Source: Beroe ovata
Lineage: Eukaryota > Ctenophora > Nuda > Beroida > Beroidae
Reading direction: 5' to 3'
Assembly (NCBI GenBank): GCA_946803715.1
Contig: CAMPET010000162.1
Coordinates: 62,001-126,000, forward strand
DNA length: 64,000 nucleotides
A program made the translations under genes and the position numbers. Of the stretch, positions 42,491 through 55,630 are shown piece by piece. The notes beneath the pieces were generated by a model, which saw only the letters and a list, made by a program, of their open reading frames with translations, had not been told where the DNA came from and did no database searches. How positions within the stretch are numbered: position 1 is the first letter of the stretch; each line of letters starts with the position of its first letter.

Positions 42491-45400
42491 TTGACGTTAT
42501 CATTAAACCTCGACCCCGATTTCAGGCCCCCCTCACCTCGACCAGTGATATCGGTATCCTGATTCCGTCTCAGGGTTCCATACTCCACTCCGACACTGGG
42601 TCTCCTCATGATACCACTCTCACCGCTCGTCCTTCTACCGTACTCCGAGAACTGAAACTATACTTGCAGGTAGGATTAGAGGTTGGCAGAGATCTCGTTC
42701 GGTTAAGCAATTATTTTGATTGAATCACTGTCACATTACTCTTTCAATCAGAGGAATTCTAGCAAAGATGGTGGTGAATTCATTCATCGATCTGTCCCAT
42801 GCACATGAAATATTTCCTTGTGTTTGAACGAACCTCCCTACTACTGCTGTAAACTAGTCCAGTTCCCGGTCTTGAGGTTTCTATGAGCTGTGACGCACTT
42901 CTTATCACGCCTCGATCTGGTTTAGCCCGTTCAAACATCTGCGAACTACTTCTCAGTACACCTCCTGAACGTCGTGGATTTTGAGATTCTTGGGTGTATT
43001 GTGGTTGTATAATAGAACGTTGTTTTTGCGGTTGTACTCACTGTGGTTGTATCGTTTGGGAGACCCGGCAAAGTGTTTCACAGTTTCCGGTGTCGGCACA
43101 TTGGAGCACGGCGAATGGTTGGAACAGGATGGTATATCATCGAACTTGAACACTTCTGATTCTATGATCAGCGTTCTTGGGGTCTGAGGATTGGTGCATC
43201 AGTCACGGCGTGAACACTGATTCTTGGTTAAAGAGTTCAATTGAAGGGTTTACTCATTCTTCGAATGGCATTTCCTCAACTTATTCATTGATCTGGTGCG
43301 TTTATTCGTCCCTCGTGGATTTGGAGACGCTATAGAACTCGAGTATTCGGAAACCCTACACTATTGAACACGTACCGTGCTGGGTGAGCTGTAACGAGAA
43401 CTGGAGGCTGGGGAATCTGCCATGGTAAACGGAGGGGAGTAGGTGGATGAAGATCGTGAGAGAGGGAAGCCGGCAGATTCGTGATGTCTCCCTGGTCCCT
43501 GCTGGGTGAGATGGGGTACGTTGCATGACAACATGGTTGATGTGTTGGTATATGCCGATGCATGTATCTATCAACCTGGTTTACCTGTGACATGAAACTG
43601 TCATTCAACTCCGAGCCGACGTCTATATTTGGCGGTTTGTCAAAGTATCCGCCCCTTCTCTTGGCTATATTCTCCTTGTACCTATTTCCCTGGTAACTGT
43701 TGTCATGGTAACCACTATCGTGGAACGATCTGTTGTCAGATCGCCCCTCTGAGTATTCCACCACGTTTTCGGGAGTCGATGAGTTGCTCAGTCTGCTGGA
43801 AGCTCGTGATTGGCTGCGCGTGTTTTCAATTTCACGTGACATGCACGCTCCATCGGGCGAGACATTTCCTCTGCGTGGCATGTCACGCGCCATGGCTGGT
43901 GAAGTAGTGTTGCGTGTGGCGTCACGCGCCATGGGTGACGGAGTGTTGCGTGAGCCGTCACGCAGCATGGGTGACGGAGTGTTGCGTGACCGGAGGTTAG
44001 GAGACTGTCTGCTTCCAGTGTATTGTTGTGAGTATTGCTCCTGCGGAAAGCGGGATATGGGTTCTCTAAACACTGATTCAATTGGAGTGACAATACTTCT
44101 TCACTGACGAAAGTGGATGTGATTGTGAATGGATGATTGAGTTATCAGACCTCTGTCTGAGGTCGCTTCTTTGACTTGAGTGCCTCCTCCCTGAGGACTG
44201 AAGCGTAGATAGTCAGCATGGGATTGCTGTTCCTACCCAGGGAAGTGAGCTGGGTCTTTATCTCCATCAGGGCATCGGGGTCCATGCTAGCTCGTCTAAG
44301 CGGGATAATGATCAATGAATCTATTATCATCTTTTGGAAATCAAAGTTCATGCCGATAATTTCCAGGTCATCACCATGCATATTGGGTGGTTGAGTCGGA
44401 GTTAGTCTTGAGCCTACCTGATGGATTCTCTGAGTACCCTGGATCCTGTCTTCCTGACACCAAAGTGCGATATGACCATGCCTTGGATCGCAAACTCTAT
44501 TATCTTGAACAGACGTTTGTGCATACTGGTACTGGGGTAGTGGGGTGAGTGCAGATGAATAGTCTGACTATTCAGAAATAGAGTTGAACTAATCAGAAGT
44601 AGATCAAAATATCGTCTCAGTTTTCAATTGTACTTCATCAACAAAAAGGTTTCCTCTAATTGCTCACTCACTTGTCAAGGTGAACATCACCATAGGCTGA
44701 TCGTCTCGGAGCTATGTCCTTGACCTGTGGTTCTCGTTTCTCGGGCAACGTGAAATAGAGGGGTCTCTCCGTGAGCAGTCTCAGCAAAACCTACACGGGG
44801 GAGAATGTTATGATAAGGTTATTAATGCATTATTGTGTTCTCTTTGCGTGATGTGGGTATTCTTTGCGTGATTTTCCTGAATTTGTTGGCAAATCACGAT
44901 GTGAAATTGCTATGTTTCTGTCGTTTTTCTCTCTATGGAAAACTTGTTTTTTCTAATATGCGAACATAATTCTAGGTATTCTCTGCAGTACACTCACCCT
45001 TAGTCTGCCAAGCCACCATCTCCAATCATCACTACTGCTGTGTGTGTTGAGGGAGAAGGAAAAGAGGTAGTCCACACCTCCAAACTTGGAGCTGTTCTCG
45101 TCATACCGACACAGATACACCAGATAGTCCGACGAGTTGAGGTAAGTCCGTCTGTGGAGGGGTGGGGATCAGTTCAAAAATAATAGAATTTAGTCAGTCC
45201 AAGGGGGTTATAGTCCGAGTTTGTCTCGTCACGTGTGTGATAACTTAAGTTCATTTCGCAAAGTTCGTGTTCAATGTAGAAAAGATGCCCGAGTTTGGAG
45301 TAGAAATAGTATGACGTAATGTTTGAGAAAGTCCATACTCTGCAATGCGGAGTCTGTATGCTATGATAACCAACCTAGTAGGGTCAGTACATCTGATGAA

Positions 45401-48250
45401 GATAGCCTCGAATACTGGTTGAAATATGAAAGACAGGTAGCTCTTCGTTTCTGGTGCTGAGAAGATGGTTACTGCCTGGGTCACTGCGAGCGCCATCATA
45501 TACACCTGATTTTAATTGATTACAAGGATCAGAGCACTGAGACTCCTTATATGGAACACAGAACCGTGAACGGTCAAAATGTGAGAACTTTGGTTGGTAT
45601 TGGCATTGGTCCAAAATGGTCTGTGCTGTAAACCTTGTGGACTGGGTCGTTGATCATGAAGCATATCAGTGAAGCCAGGCATTCTTGAAGTGTTGTGATT
45701 TTGACACTCTGACCATTCAACTCCACTGCAGCTTGTCTTTCCTGGAATATAAGCAGGGTTACATCCACTCACTCACTCACTCACTCNCTACACAGCACAC
45801 TCACCACACAGCACACTCATTGCGAAATACAGACCTCACTCACTACACAGCTCACTCACTATAGACTCACTCACTCTTATTCACTCACTCTTATTCACTC
45901 ACTCACTCTCTCCCAATCACCCACTCACTCACTCACTCCCTCTCTCACTCACTCCCTCTCTCACGGACCTGGAGTAGCGATATGGTGAGTTGACCGAGCC
46001 ATCTGAGCGATGTTTCCCGGATTGTCCATTCCTTTGAGAAGACACCTTTCACAAAATCTGTCCCGAACATCTGTCGAAGAAAGGTATATCATATTTAAGG
46101 AGGAAGACCTCCAACTACCGCAGATAAGAAAATTTATTATCGGCACATGGAACTTTTCACATATTTAGATTCCCATTATTTCTCCAATTAACCTGGACCC
46201 ACGGTCTACTAAGAGATCTATGCTGGACCGGTATCGGCTTCTTCTCTTTGCACAGTTCGGCATTCGGTACCGAAACCAGCGGTTGTAACCATGGGTCCTG
46301 ATGTGGCCCTTCCTCAGCTTCACTGGGATGAAAACAGAGCATTATATATCAACCTCACGAATGTTTGAGCCTATTATTAACTTTGTGATTCTTTAACTTA
46401 TGACGGTTTAGGTATCTCAATTCAGGAATTTTCTCACTTCTCATTGTCTATAATTGGACTCCCCGATCCAGTGAACTCGAATGAGTCTATGTCGTGCCAC
46501 AGGAATCTACACAGGGGACACATCAATCGCTCTTTTCTCTTCTCTTGCTCCAGCGCCCCTGAGCAGTATGGTCGTGATGTGTGCGTGAGTCTGTGTGTCT
46601 GTTTATCTGTGTACTGTGTCTCTGTCTGCGTGTGTGTGTGTCCGTGTATGTGTGTCTGTCTGTGTATATGTGTCTGTGTGACTTTCTCTGCGTGTACGTG
46701 TGTGGTGTATATATATACTCACATGTCTGCATACACTCGTGGTGTAGCTTGTTACTACAACCACCTCTACAGATTACTAACTTCTCCCTAAGTTCCATGT
46801 TCTGAAGAGAATACATCAACTATGACTAAAAGTGCTAAAAACGCTCTAAGAAGGGAGTGGTCAGCGAGATACCTATCGTGGTCTTTGCGAATGATCGTGA
46901 ATTTGAGAAATCTTGAGCATGTGGTTTCAAAAGTGAGGAATGAACCACTAACTTCCTGACATTTGGCATCCCTACCTGGAGACATATGGGGCATGATTCC
47001 TCGTCCCCTGTTCCCACATTCACAGCAGATCCCTCGCTCCCACCCTCACTCCCATCTGACATGTCACTCTTAGAGGAGTCCGCCACACAGCTGTGGTGTG
47101 CTGTGTGGTGTGACTTCTTGGGGTCTGACGACTTTTCCTCGTACGATTTTATCAGTTGTTCCACCTGATGGGAAACGTTGAGGATCGCTTTTTCACCTAT
47201 ACTGTAGATGCTTCTCTAGTCAGTATTCGGTATCAACTGGACCTCTTACACGAAACTTTCAAGATTTAAGTTTTCATCCTTATCTTTAGTGGTAAGGGTT
47301 GGAAGTTAATTAATCATCTAATAACTAATGGAGAAGTCCGCCTCACCTCGAAGTTTTTGAGGCTGGTATTCCAGAGAATCGCATCTCTGTGAGACACATT
47401 GAGGACGCGCAGCATAACGAAGAGCAGATGAGAGCAGAAGTAGCCTCTGTTACAGCTGCACGATTGTAGTCCTATCATCACTCGGTACTTTCGTCCTGAT
47501 TCCGTCTACAGAATAGTGTTTCCGAGTGTGTAAACGGTATGGGTGAGTGTATGGCAAGTGAGTAGACGGTTAGGGAGTATAGACTGCCGACTGTTTATAC
47601 ATACAGGGTGATATCTAGCATACGGTTTAGATTTCTTGGAAATCCCAGCATACTGAAGGAAATATGTTCCCTGAATGGTCTTTGGAAATTTGATGTTATC
47701 ATTCATAAATCATGTCCCCCGTTTACCTGAACGATGAAGCAGTTTGGTCCACTCTGGTGGAGAAGTTTCATCTTTGATTTGAGTGCCCGCTCGATCCTCC
47801 GTGCCCGCACAGCGTCTATCGTGGTGGGTAGAGCTACCTTCACTCTGGTCAAGTCGTCAGTTGAGTTCTGCAGGGAGAATGGGGTCGTGTCAATGATATA
47901 GCCCTGTAATCGTGTACAGTGTACACTGTACAGTGTACAGTGTACAATACACTTCACGCACAGTATACAATATATCATACTACACTCGTGTATAATGCAT
48001 TGTATACGACCACACGGTGTGAATTTACCGATTTGACGGGCATATAATACTGTTGTGGTTGTTGTGATGGTTGCTCTTGACGATCACTATCATTCCATGA
48101 ATAATTATCCTGTTGCTCGGTAGTTGCTTCAGCATTGTTGCTCATCCTCTGTATCTTATCGAACATGTTGTTTATCTGAGACTCAGAGAGACACTTGTAT
48201 AGCTTCTTGTAATCCATTATGTTTCCAGCAGAGTTACGTTTGTCCAGCAT
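40186..48250 (-). CDS. MAP3K1: MAP3K1 (MEKK1)-like protein kinase with SWIM and RING domains
   Basis: A multi-exon minus-strand gene, complete from ATG at 48250 to TGA at 40186. Well-defined exons: 48250-48029, 47867-47727, 47505-47347, 47164-46976, 46801-46723, 46558-~46460, then several linker exons between 46340 and 41650, then 41477-41355, 41197-41086 and 40811-40186. The SWIM domain is in 47505-47347 ([19 protein letters not shown]). The RING spans three exons ([33 protein letters not shown]). The linker includes a Ser/Thr-Pro-rich exon (44106-43367). The kinase has a Gly loop ([10 protein letters not shown]), VK lysine (LMCVKQ), [11 protein letters not shown] and APE, so it is predicted active. 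MEKK1 phosphorylates MAP2Ks in JNK/ERK signalling, and its RING acts as an E3 ligase. An assembly error sits in the last intron (40929-41039). Confidence 0.88.
40929..41039. repeat. G12-N-C98 homopolymer join
   Basis: Twelve Gs, one N at 40941 and 98 Cs, inside the last intron of the MAP3K1-like gene. The symmetric homopolymer is an assembly or sequencing artefact, possibly over a real poly-G/C tract. Confidence 0.85.
42212..42270. repeat. CA microsatellite in a MAP3K1-like intron
   Basis: An interrupted CA run; a second run at 42451-42490 lies just past the single N at 42443. Confidence 0.9.
43885..43990 (-). repeat. Degenerate ~33-bp coding repeat (RNTPSPMxRD) in the MAP3K1-like linker
   Basis: On the minus strand the linker exon repeats [20 protein letters not shown] and [11 protein letters not shown]. 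The repeated TP/SP dipeptides are minimal proline-directed kinase sites. Confidence 0.7.
45768..45960. repeat. TCAC tetranucleotide microsatellite with a single N (45787)
   Basis: ACTC/TCAC repeats run over about 190 bp between two MAP3K1-like exons. Confidence 0.9.
46578..46705. repeat. TG-rich low-complexity tract
   Basis: Interrupted TGTG/TCTG repeats in the intron between the second and third RING exons. Confidence 0.85.
47912..47960. repeat. GTGTACA palindromic repeat
   Basis: Overlapping TGTACA/GTGTACAC units in a MAP3K1-like intron. Similar clusters occur near 7700, 8540, 49160-49220 and 61929-62005. Confidence 0.7.
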
Positions 48251-51200
48251 TCTACATGGCTATGATTATAGGAACATGGAGTTAGGGTGAAGAACATGTG
48301 TACCTACATGTGTACATGGAGGGGGAAGAAGGGGAATTCTGTCTAAAACTCAATGGGGTTTTGGAAGGTATCACTAGGATTTCTATAGAAAATATTGGAT
48401 CGATTCTAAGCAAACTGCCGGATCAAAAGTCTGTGCAGTAGTTAAACACAAAGAGTTTAACACGAGCATTACCAGTATCAGTTCAAGTGTCACAGAAGAA
48501 CAAATTGTGTGTCCATCCTGTACCTACACTGTCTGTAACATGTAACACGATCTAAGACTTCAACTTGTTCTCGATATCGTATGAAATACGTCACACCTAC
48601 ATCAATACAATATACTCCAACTGAATGGCGTACGTGTACTCACTAATGTGCTGTGGGTACACATAAGGTGAGTACACATTGTGCACTGTGCAGTCACTAC
48701 CTATAATGTGAAGTCAGCACTCAGCCCCCATATACATGGTTCAGTTCTTGATTATCACATAACGAGATCAAGTCTTAATCAAATCATAGTGAACTGTCTT
48801 GAGAAATGAAAAGGGTGTGGTAACTTGCTCGTAGCTGTAGGAATCGATCGAAAACAAGAACAAGACAATGTGAACTGCGAAATGAGCACAGTGTATTGGA
48901 AATTTGCCATAGGCACGCTTGCCGTACTGTGACTAAGATCACACGTTACGAATAACGAGCAATGTACTATGCACTATGTATACAATGTTTACGTGAGGGA
49001 TAATTTGTGTGTATTCGATGTACAGTGTATAATTTGTGAAGCGGCAGCAAACTCTATAATGTATGTGGTACAATTCATTTGCAGAGTGCAGCGGCTATAC
49101 AAACAAAAGCAAACATAAGCAAACATAAATGAAATTTTGGATGAACTGCTTGCTTGAGGGGTATACAGTACACAGTACATTTCGCATTGTGTATTCTGTA
49201 CATTGTACAATGTATAATACGCAATGTATGTCAACTGAATTGGGCAACTAACTCAAACACCAGAACATATTTCTTCTCTCTCCCTCTCCCTTATGTATGC
49301 TGTGTACTCAGAAGGAGGTGCTGATTTTGCTAACTTACAAATATTAATTCAATTACGTTAGTCGGAACATAGGAATGTAAAAGCTTCTGTGTAAAGCAGC
49401 AAACGCAGCGTACGCACAACACAAAAACCCGTTCACTATGATAATATAGAGTGTATGTGTGTGTGTGCGTGTTGTGCGAAGCGCACTCGTCAAATTCTAG
49501 TATATAGAGCGTTGGGTAGCGCGTAGTAGTTCATGTAATATTGAGCGAGTGTGAATGTAACACGATATACACAAAATGAAAACAGCATATGTTTGCTGAC
49601 AACCCTTGAGTGAGAGGGAGAGAAAGTTGTACGCTTTCAGGCTTCCTACCTGTCAATAGAATGAGTGTGTGTGTGTGTGAGCACAGCGTTTTGGCGGTGA
49701 GCCAGAAGTTTTCGCAGGAGGAAATTGACTGTTCTGGTGTCGTGTTGAATGGGTCGCGAATTTATTGGGACCTTCATCATACTGTCGATATGTCAGTGCA
49801 CAATATTAGACTAATCCATATTTCGAGGGTGTGAAACTAAACAGAAACTATCGCAACGAATCATCTATAATCATAGATGATGGAGTGAATTGGTAATATT
49901 ATTCTCATGGAAGAGATTTTCGAAGAATAATCTTGATCATTTCTGGTCCATCCAAGAATAGAACTACTATGCTTGAGATGAACTAAAATAGACCTTCTAC
50001 AACGATCTAGAAAATCTATCTCAAACGAAGTTTCGTTTTCGAAAATCTTTGAAATGCGGTTTATGCGAACGGATTGGAAGATATGCTATTTCCGATGCAT
50101 GAAAGTAGGTGTTCCAAGTTCGAGACAATGAAATTTCTAGAAAAAAATTGTATATTGGAGTGTTGAAAGCTTCGTACGTTTATGACGAATACCAAAACGT
50201 CGTGCCACGCCCCTTTCAAACCAATTTCATTACCCTCCTACCAGAAATTTCGATTGGTAGGAATGCTGTGCGGACTACAGTACGTATTGCGTGTTCCTGT
50301 GAGTCCCAGTTGTTGGGTGAGGTAGTATTAATGTGACATGAACAATGAACATTTGACATGCATGTTCACAGCATGTTCACAGCAGTACATGGCTTCCTAT
50401 AATGCTGGTAACAGACTCCAGGTATAGCAGTACACGTGTTCTGTGTGTGCAGTGTGAGTTGGATATCTCGCAACGCTGTTTGGTGAGGGCAGCACATGTG
50501 GATTTCGATTTGAAATCAGTCGGCGGAGAGTTTCCTGCTTGTCATTGAATCTGTGACATCAATCTTAATCCCGCCAAGGGTTAAATCCCGGCAGCGAGGG
50601 TAGGGCATAGGGAGTAATCCTACAATGCTTCCCATCACACCTGTGCCAGTCTGGCATCTTTATATAGGTAGCATGAGTAGCCAAGTAGTATAGAATAATA
50701 TGAAGCACACAACTATAGTACTACCTCATGACGTGTGTTGTTAAACTCTCTGCACTTTCAGGTGTCAGGTTGAAAAGAAGCGGTGACCTCATCCTAAGTA
50801 GCATTAGTTCATCTTGGTCGCAGCAACTATGCAACTCACTCTCTGGAATAGCACTGGATGTACGTGCTTTTCTGTCAGTTATTTGAATTCAGGATGTTCG
50901 ATATGAATCGGCAACTGGAAACTATCGCAAGGGCAACACAGCTGTTTAAAGTTCAACCTTCTGCAGTGGCTTGGGAACTATGGGGACTTGGAGATGAACT
51001 TTAGCCTAGTGGGGTTTAAAATTTAAATCAATCTTTGATGATTCCAAAATACCCAATGACAGTTAACAGTTAAGTACGGCCCAAAACACCACTGTTGTTT
51101 CCGTAGATTGTTGAATAGCATTAGACGAACACAGGATGGAACTGGATCTATTTATTGAATTGCATTCTGTTAAATTTAGTTCACATTTATTTTGAGTTTG

Positions 51201-52099
51201 ACGAATCCACAATTTACGTTTTTCATTTCTAAGTCGTAGTCGTTTGATAACCGATCCCTGTTCCGGGGGAAAGTGGACACAAACACACGCACACACACAC
51301 ACACACACACNNNNNNNNNNNNNNNNNNNNNNNNNNNNNNNNNNNNNNNNNNNNNNNNNNNNNNNNNNNNNNNNNNNNNNNNNNNNNNNNNNNNNNNNNN
51401 NNNNNNNNNNNNNNNNNNNNNNNNNNNNNNNNNNNNNNNNNNNNNNNNNNNNNNNNNNNNNNNNNNNNNNNNNNNNNNNNNNNNNNNNNNNNNNNNNNNN
51501 NNNNNNNNNNNNNNNNNNNNNNNNNNNNNNNNNNNNNNNNNNNNNNNNNNNNNNNNNNNNNNNNNNNNNNNNNNNNNNNNNNNNNNNNNNNNNNNNNNNN
51601 NNNNNNNNNNNNNNNNNNNNNNNNNNNNNNNNNNNNNNNNNNNNNNNNNNNNNNNNNNNNNNNNNNNNNNNNNNNNNNNNNNNNNNNNNNNNNNNNNNNN
51701 NNNNNNNNNNNNNNNNNNNNNNNNNNNNNNNNNNNNNNNNNNNNNNNNNNNNNNNNNNNNNNNNNNNNNNNNNNNNNNNNNNNNNNNNNNNNNNNNNNNN
51801 NNNNNNNNNNNNNNNNNNNNNNNNNNNNNNNNNNNNNNNNNNNNNNNNNNNNNNNNNNNNNNNNNNNNNNNNNNNNNNNNNNNNNNNNNNNNNNNNNNNN
51901 NNNNNNNNNNNNNNNNNNNNNNNNNNNNNNNNNNNNNNNNNNNNNNNNNNNNNNNNNNNNNNNNNNNNNNNNNNNNNNNNNNNNNNNNCACACACACACA
52001 CACACTAATTACGAATAAATCTCAGATTGGATATATCCACACTCCCGAGTGTGTACAGTCACTGTGTGGACCCAGACTCTTGTGGCGCCGTTACCATAT
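48251..52099. other. Non-coding interval upstream of the MAP3K1-like gene
   Basis: AT-rich DNA with short ORFs of no evident family (for example 49610-49834 and 50109-50336). It contains the gap at 51311-51988, flanked on both sides by CA repeats. Its left part should hold the MAP3K1-like promoter. Confidence 0.5.
51285..52005. repeat. CA microsatellite containing a 678-base gap (51311-51988)
   Basis: Only the two CA-repeat edges are sequenced. The ORFs that cross it are artefacts of the unresolved bases. Confidence 0.95.
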
Positions 52100-52220
52100 C
52101 ACGTGACCGACAAAGTAAGTCACGTGCGCGTTGCGTTGGACCAATCAGAGCACTGCTTCGCCAGCTCTGTCAGCTCACCCAATCAGAGCGCTCACGTGAT
52201 CTAGTAGCAGCCAATCAGAG
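52100..52220 (+). promoter_or_regulatory. Candidate promoter with CACGTG and CCAAT boxes
   Basis: CACGTG at 52100, 52121 and 52193 alternates with three CCAATCAGAG elements (near 52140, 52180 and 52211). Candidate exons on the plus strand begin shortly after, so this is a plausible proximal promoter. Confidence 0.55.
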
Positions 52221-52239
52221 AGCGGGGTCACGGTTCGAG

Positions 52240-54540
52240 GCTCTTCTCACCGCCGTATCGTTTGCCGCCCTTTACCTCCATTTCTCGCTTTGTTCATTTT
52301 GAATTGCTTTGCTAGCTCTGAGGAGCTACTGTCAGGTGAGCCCGTCGTTTATTCTCCCCCGGATTTTGACCTGACTCTTGAATTTCACTCAAGTTTTCTT
52401 ACCAATCAATCAACTAATACCCCACTGTCAACAACTTATTGCCCAGTTGAGCGAATCCAACTAATTGCCGTAAATCTCGAGAAAATGGCAGATTTCCGTA
52501 AAATTCGCTGATTTCCTAACCCCAAACTGTATTTCAGGACTGACTTATTTCTTCTGCCGGAGAACGTTTACAACAGCAACTCTCTCACCCCCGCCAATAT
52601 TTCCATACTCGTATGGGCTGATTCCAGTACAGTGGAAGGTAAGTAGACAATCNGCTCTCCACAGGACCATGGATCAACACAGATCTGTGGTGTCAGCTCT
52701 GTCCACTGTGCAGGATGAGGTAAGCTTCTCCTATTTCCGCACTGATTGTGATCTCTACACTCAATTCATTGTTAATTTCTAACTCCCTCTTTTATTTTCA
52801 GGTGGTCTCCGCTCACACAGACCATCGCCTGAAGGGAACCCCGCCACTCCCTTCTCTCTCCCCCACTCTCATGTCCACTCTCAGCTATGTGATGTCCACT
52901 GTCAGCTATCTGACGTCCACTCTCAGCTATCTGATGTCCACTCTCAGCTATCTGATGTCCACTCTCAGCTATCTGATCTCCACTCTCAGCTATCTGATGT
53001 CCACTCTCAGATGATCAGCCCTTGATGCACTCTCTGCGATAGGGAAAGGTAAGAACCCGTCTTAATTTCATGAAACTAACATTTTTGAGCTGTCCGGAGA
53101 ATTTTCATCTTCTTAACTGTCTATTTTCAGATGGTTCAGACCTCACACACTGGACTGTCACTACGCCAGAAGCTCAGCTTCAAGCTGTTCCCTTCGCAGA
53201 GAAAGGTGGGCGTTGTTTAATCACTTTATCACTTGACAATCATTGTTCCATTACTAACACAGAGCAGATGAACACAGTGTACTCGATGATCAGATAAGCA
53301 AACAGTCAATGAATGCTCATTTTTCTGGCGATTCTCACTATTTTTACTAATACTCACACGTATTCAGGTAGCCGTCTCCGGAATTTGGACCCTCCTCAAG
53401 ACAGCGACCTCACAGCCGTCCAGCATCATCAGAGCTTGCTCAGGGATTTCAACAGGTTAGATTTATACTTCATTTCCACAGCAGCCTCGCTATTTTGCAG
53501 TATGCAGCATTTTCACCCATCCAGTTTTCTTGCTCCTTCATAATACAAGTGCTCCTTCATAACACAACTCCTCCTTCATAATACAGCTGCTCCTTCATAA
53601 TACAAGTGATCTTCAGATCCATTTTCCCCCGCTCACAGCGCCCCTGAGCTATCCTACGCTGGGTTCCCGCTGGAACAAGTCCACTGTGGACCGTGAATTG
53701 GTGAGGACAAATGATAGCGTCTCCCGATGATTTTCCATCATTATGTTGACCAATGATTTTCCACCATGATGTTGATTCTAATCGATGCTAATTTTCAGTT
53801 GACGGCCCCTCAGTTTTGCCTCACTAGCTATTTCACTGTGCGATGTCAGCAGGTTAGTCACATTGACACTCAGGATTGCAAGCACACACTTAGCATTGAC
53901 CATTCCACTAAATCTCCCCATATTTCAGATATCCGGGATATCTGTCGTGCAGTGGATCATGGGTTCCAGCGCGGGTATCTCTGGTGTAGTGAGGAGAAGA
54001 TCACCGGATCTTCCCCTCGAGCACTGAGGAACACATTTCGGTGAGTTGAATTTCTCCCTCGCTTTACTCTCTTCACCTCTGCCATCCTAGACTCCGCTAA
54101 ACTTTGTGATCTGTTTCAGCTGCCGTTTCTCAGTCTCCCTCTCTCTCTGTCTAGCACGTTGTTGGGGCCCACTGCGCAGTTTCGCCTGGTAAGACTCGCT
54201 CGATCATTCCTCATTATAATACCAGATCTACTTTCTCAGCAGGATGCTAACACTCCTCACTTATCTCTAGGTTCAGATATCGGATCTTTGTTCGCACGAA
54301 GACCCGTGTCATAGTGCGACCACTGTGCAGTGTTCTGGTGAGTTGACTTACAAATTCGATGACACCAAATTTCTCAAGTTTTGGCTGAGAATTTCAAATT
54401 CTACTATGTCCCTGACTCGATTCATTCCTCCAGAAGAGCAAAGACGGGAAGAACAAATTGGACAAGCTTCAGACAGACTCTTCTTCAGACCAGTCCAGAC
54501 ATCCCACTCTAGACAAATCGTCAGGGTGGCAGGTTTACTC
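52240..54540 (+). CDS. Candidate multi-exon gene, reading frame unresolved
   Basis: Short segments bounded by good AG/GT signals lie at about 52539-52639, 52664-52727, 53131-53203, 53368-53454, 53639-53699, 53799-53851, 53930-54040, 54119-54190, 54271-54330 and 54434-54530. Their spacing resembles the compact genes elsewhere in the window, and a CACGTG/CCAAT promoter precedes them. Different exons look best in different frames, and stops break each chain I tried. I cannot give a protein or a family. It may be a real gene with assembly errors (single N at 52653), a decayed gene or a non-coding transcript. Confidence 0.25.
52866..53013. repeat. 21-bp tandem repeat (TCTCAGCTATCTGATGTCCAC)
   Basis: About seven near-identical 21-bp units lie in tandem. 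Because the period is a multiple of three, a frame through it stays open (STLSYLM repeats), but this is a property of the repeat. Confidence 0.9.
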
Positions 54541-55076
54541 TAGACAAATCGTCAGGGTAGACGAAGTAAGATCTGTCCGTCTGTATGTGTGTTCGTCTGT
54601 ACGTGTGTCGCAGCAGTTTCCATGATGCCCCCAGGTTTTCTTCTCTGTTTCCACTTTTCCACCATCTTTCCGGGCTGATTGGCAACTGCTCAAGATTTAG
54701 AGTCAGTTCTCCTCTCTTGGGAGGGGAGCTGACTTCCATATTCATATTGATTTTCATTTTCCTCTTTCCTAGAATGGTTCCCCCCACTCCACAAATAGGC
54801 CACTGTCATCTCATTCTCACCTAGCCGTAGTTGATTTATCAGTATACTAATTAGGTTAATTGGGTAAATTGCTTTTATCAGGTTGGTAATGTTAACTAGG
54901 TTTGTATTCAAGTTATTTTATGTGAGTTAGGGTAATTGGTTGTGTCATAGTTAGTTGGTCGTATTGTAGTTGGTTGTGTTTTAGTAAGTTGTGCTAATTG
55001 TCGTGTTTGTGTTGGTTGTAATTTGTTTGGTTCATGTCTTGTACTACAGTGGGGCCACTTTTTGTTAGGGCACTTT

Positions 55077-55195
55077 TCTGAGACACTTTCAGTTCAGACA
55101 CTTTCAGTTGAGACACTTTCAGTTGAGACATTTTCAATAGGGACGCTTTCGCTAGAGACACTTTCGCTAGAGACACTTTTACTATAGGCATTTTC
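55077..55195. repeat. 15-bp tandem repeat (GAGACACTTTCAGTT)
   Basis: About eight imperfect 15-bp units. The minus-strand ORF over them is repeat-driven. Confidence 0.85.
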
Positions 55196-55630
55196 TCTTT
55201 GCTAAATGATTTTTTTCGCATTTATCACCGTGTTCTCGAGTGTGGCCACTGTGTTTATTTGTTGTCCATTATACTTAATCCATCATAGATTGTTACTTTT
55301 GCTTTGGTTAGGTTCATCTAACCTGAGTGGATTATTATCGTCGTTAAAGTAACTAGGTTAGAGGCTTCCACCATTACCCACTCAGATTATATGCGACGAT
55401 TAAATTATTTTACCCCGGGTTTTTCATATTTCTAGGCACGACGTGTAAGCTTCAAGAGATGGAATTGGAATGGGCACAGTAAGTGCTATCGTAGCTACTT
55501 TTTAATTGGGCTGTTACTTTTTAATTAGCTATATGATAATGAGTACCCGGGGCTGGTAATATTTGATGAGTTAATTTTCGGTTTTTTCCTCGATTGTTCA
55601 CCATTTCACACCACTTCACAACCCATCCCG

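Noticed and set aside
51063-52106. Several long ORFs across the gap at 51311-51988
   Set aside because: They consist almost entirely of unresolved bases and CA-repeat translation.
52866-53013. CRISPR-like or protein-repeat reading of the 21-bp units
   Set aside because: Back-to-back units without spacers in a eukaryotic genome; a plain minisatellite.
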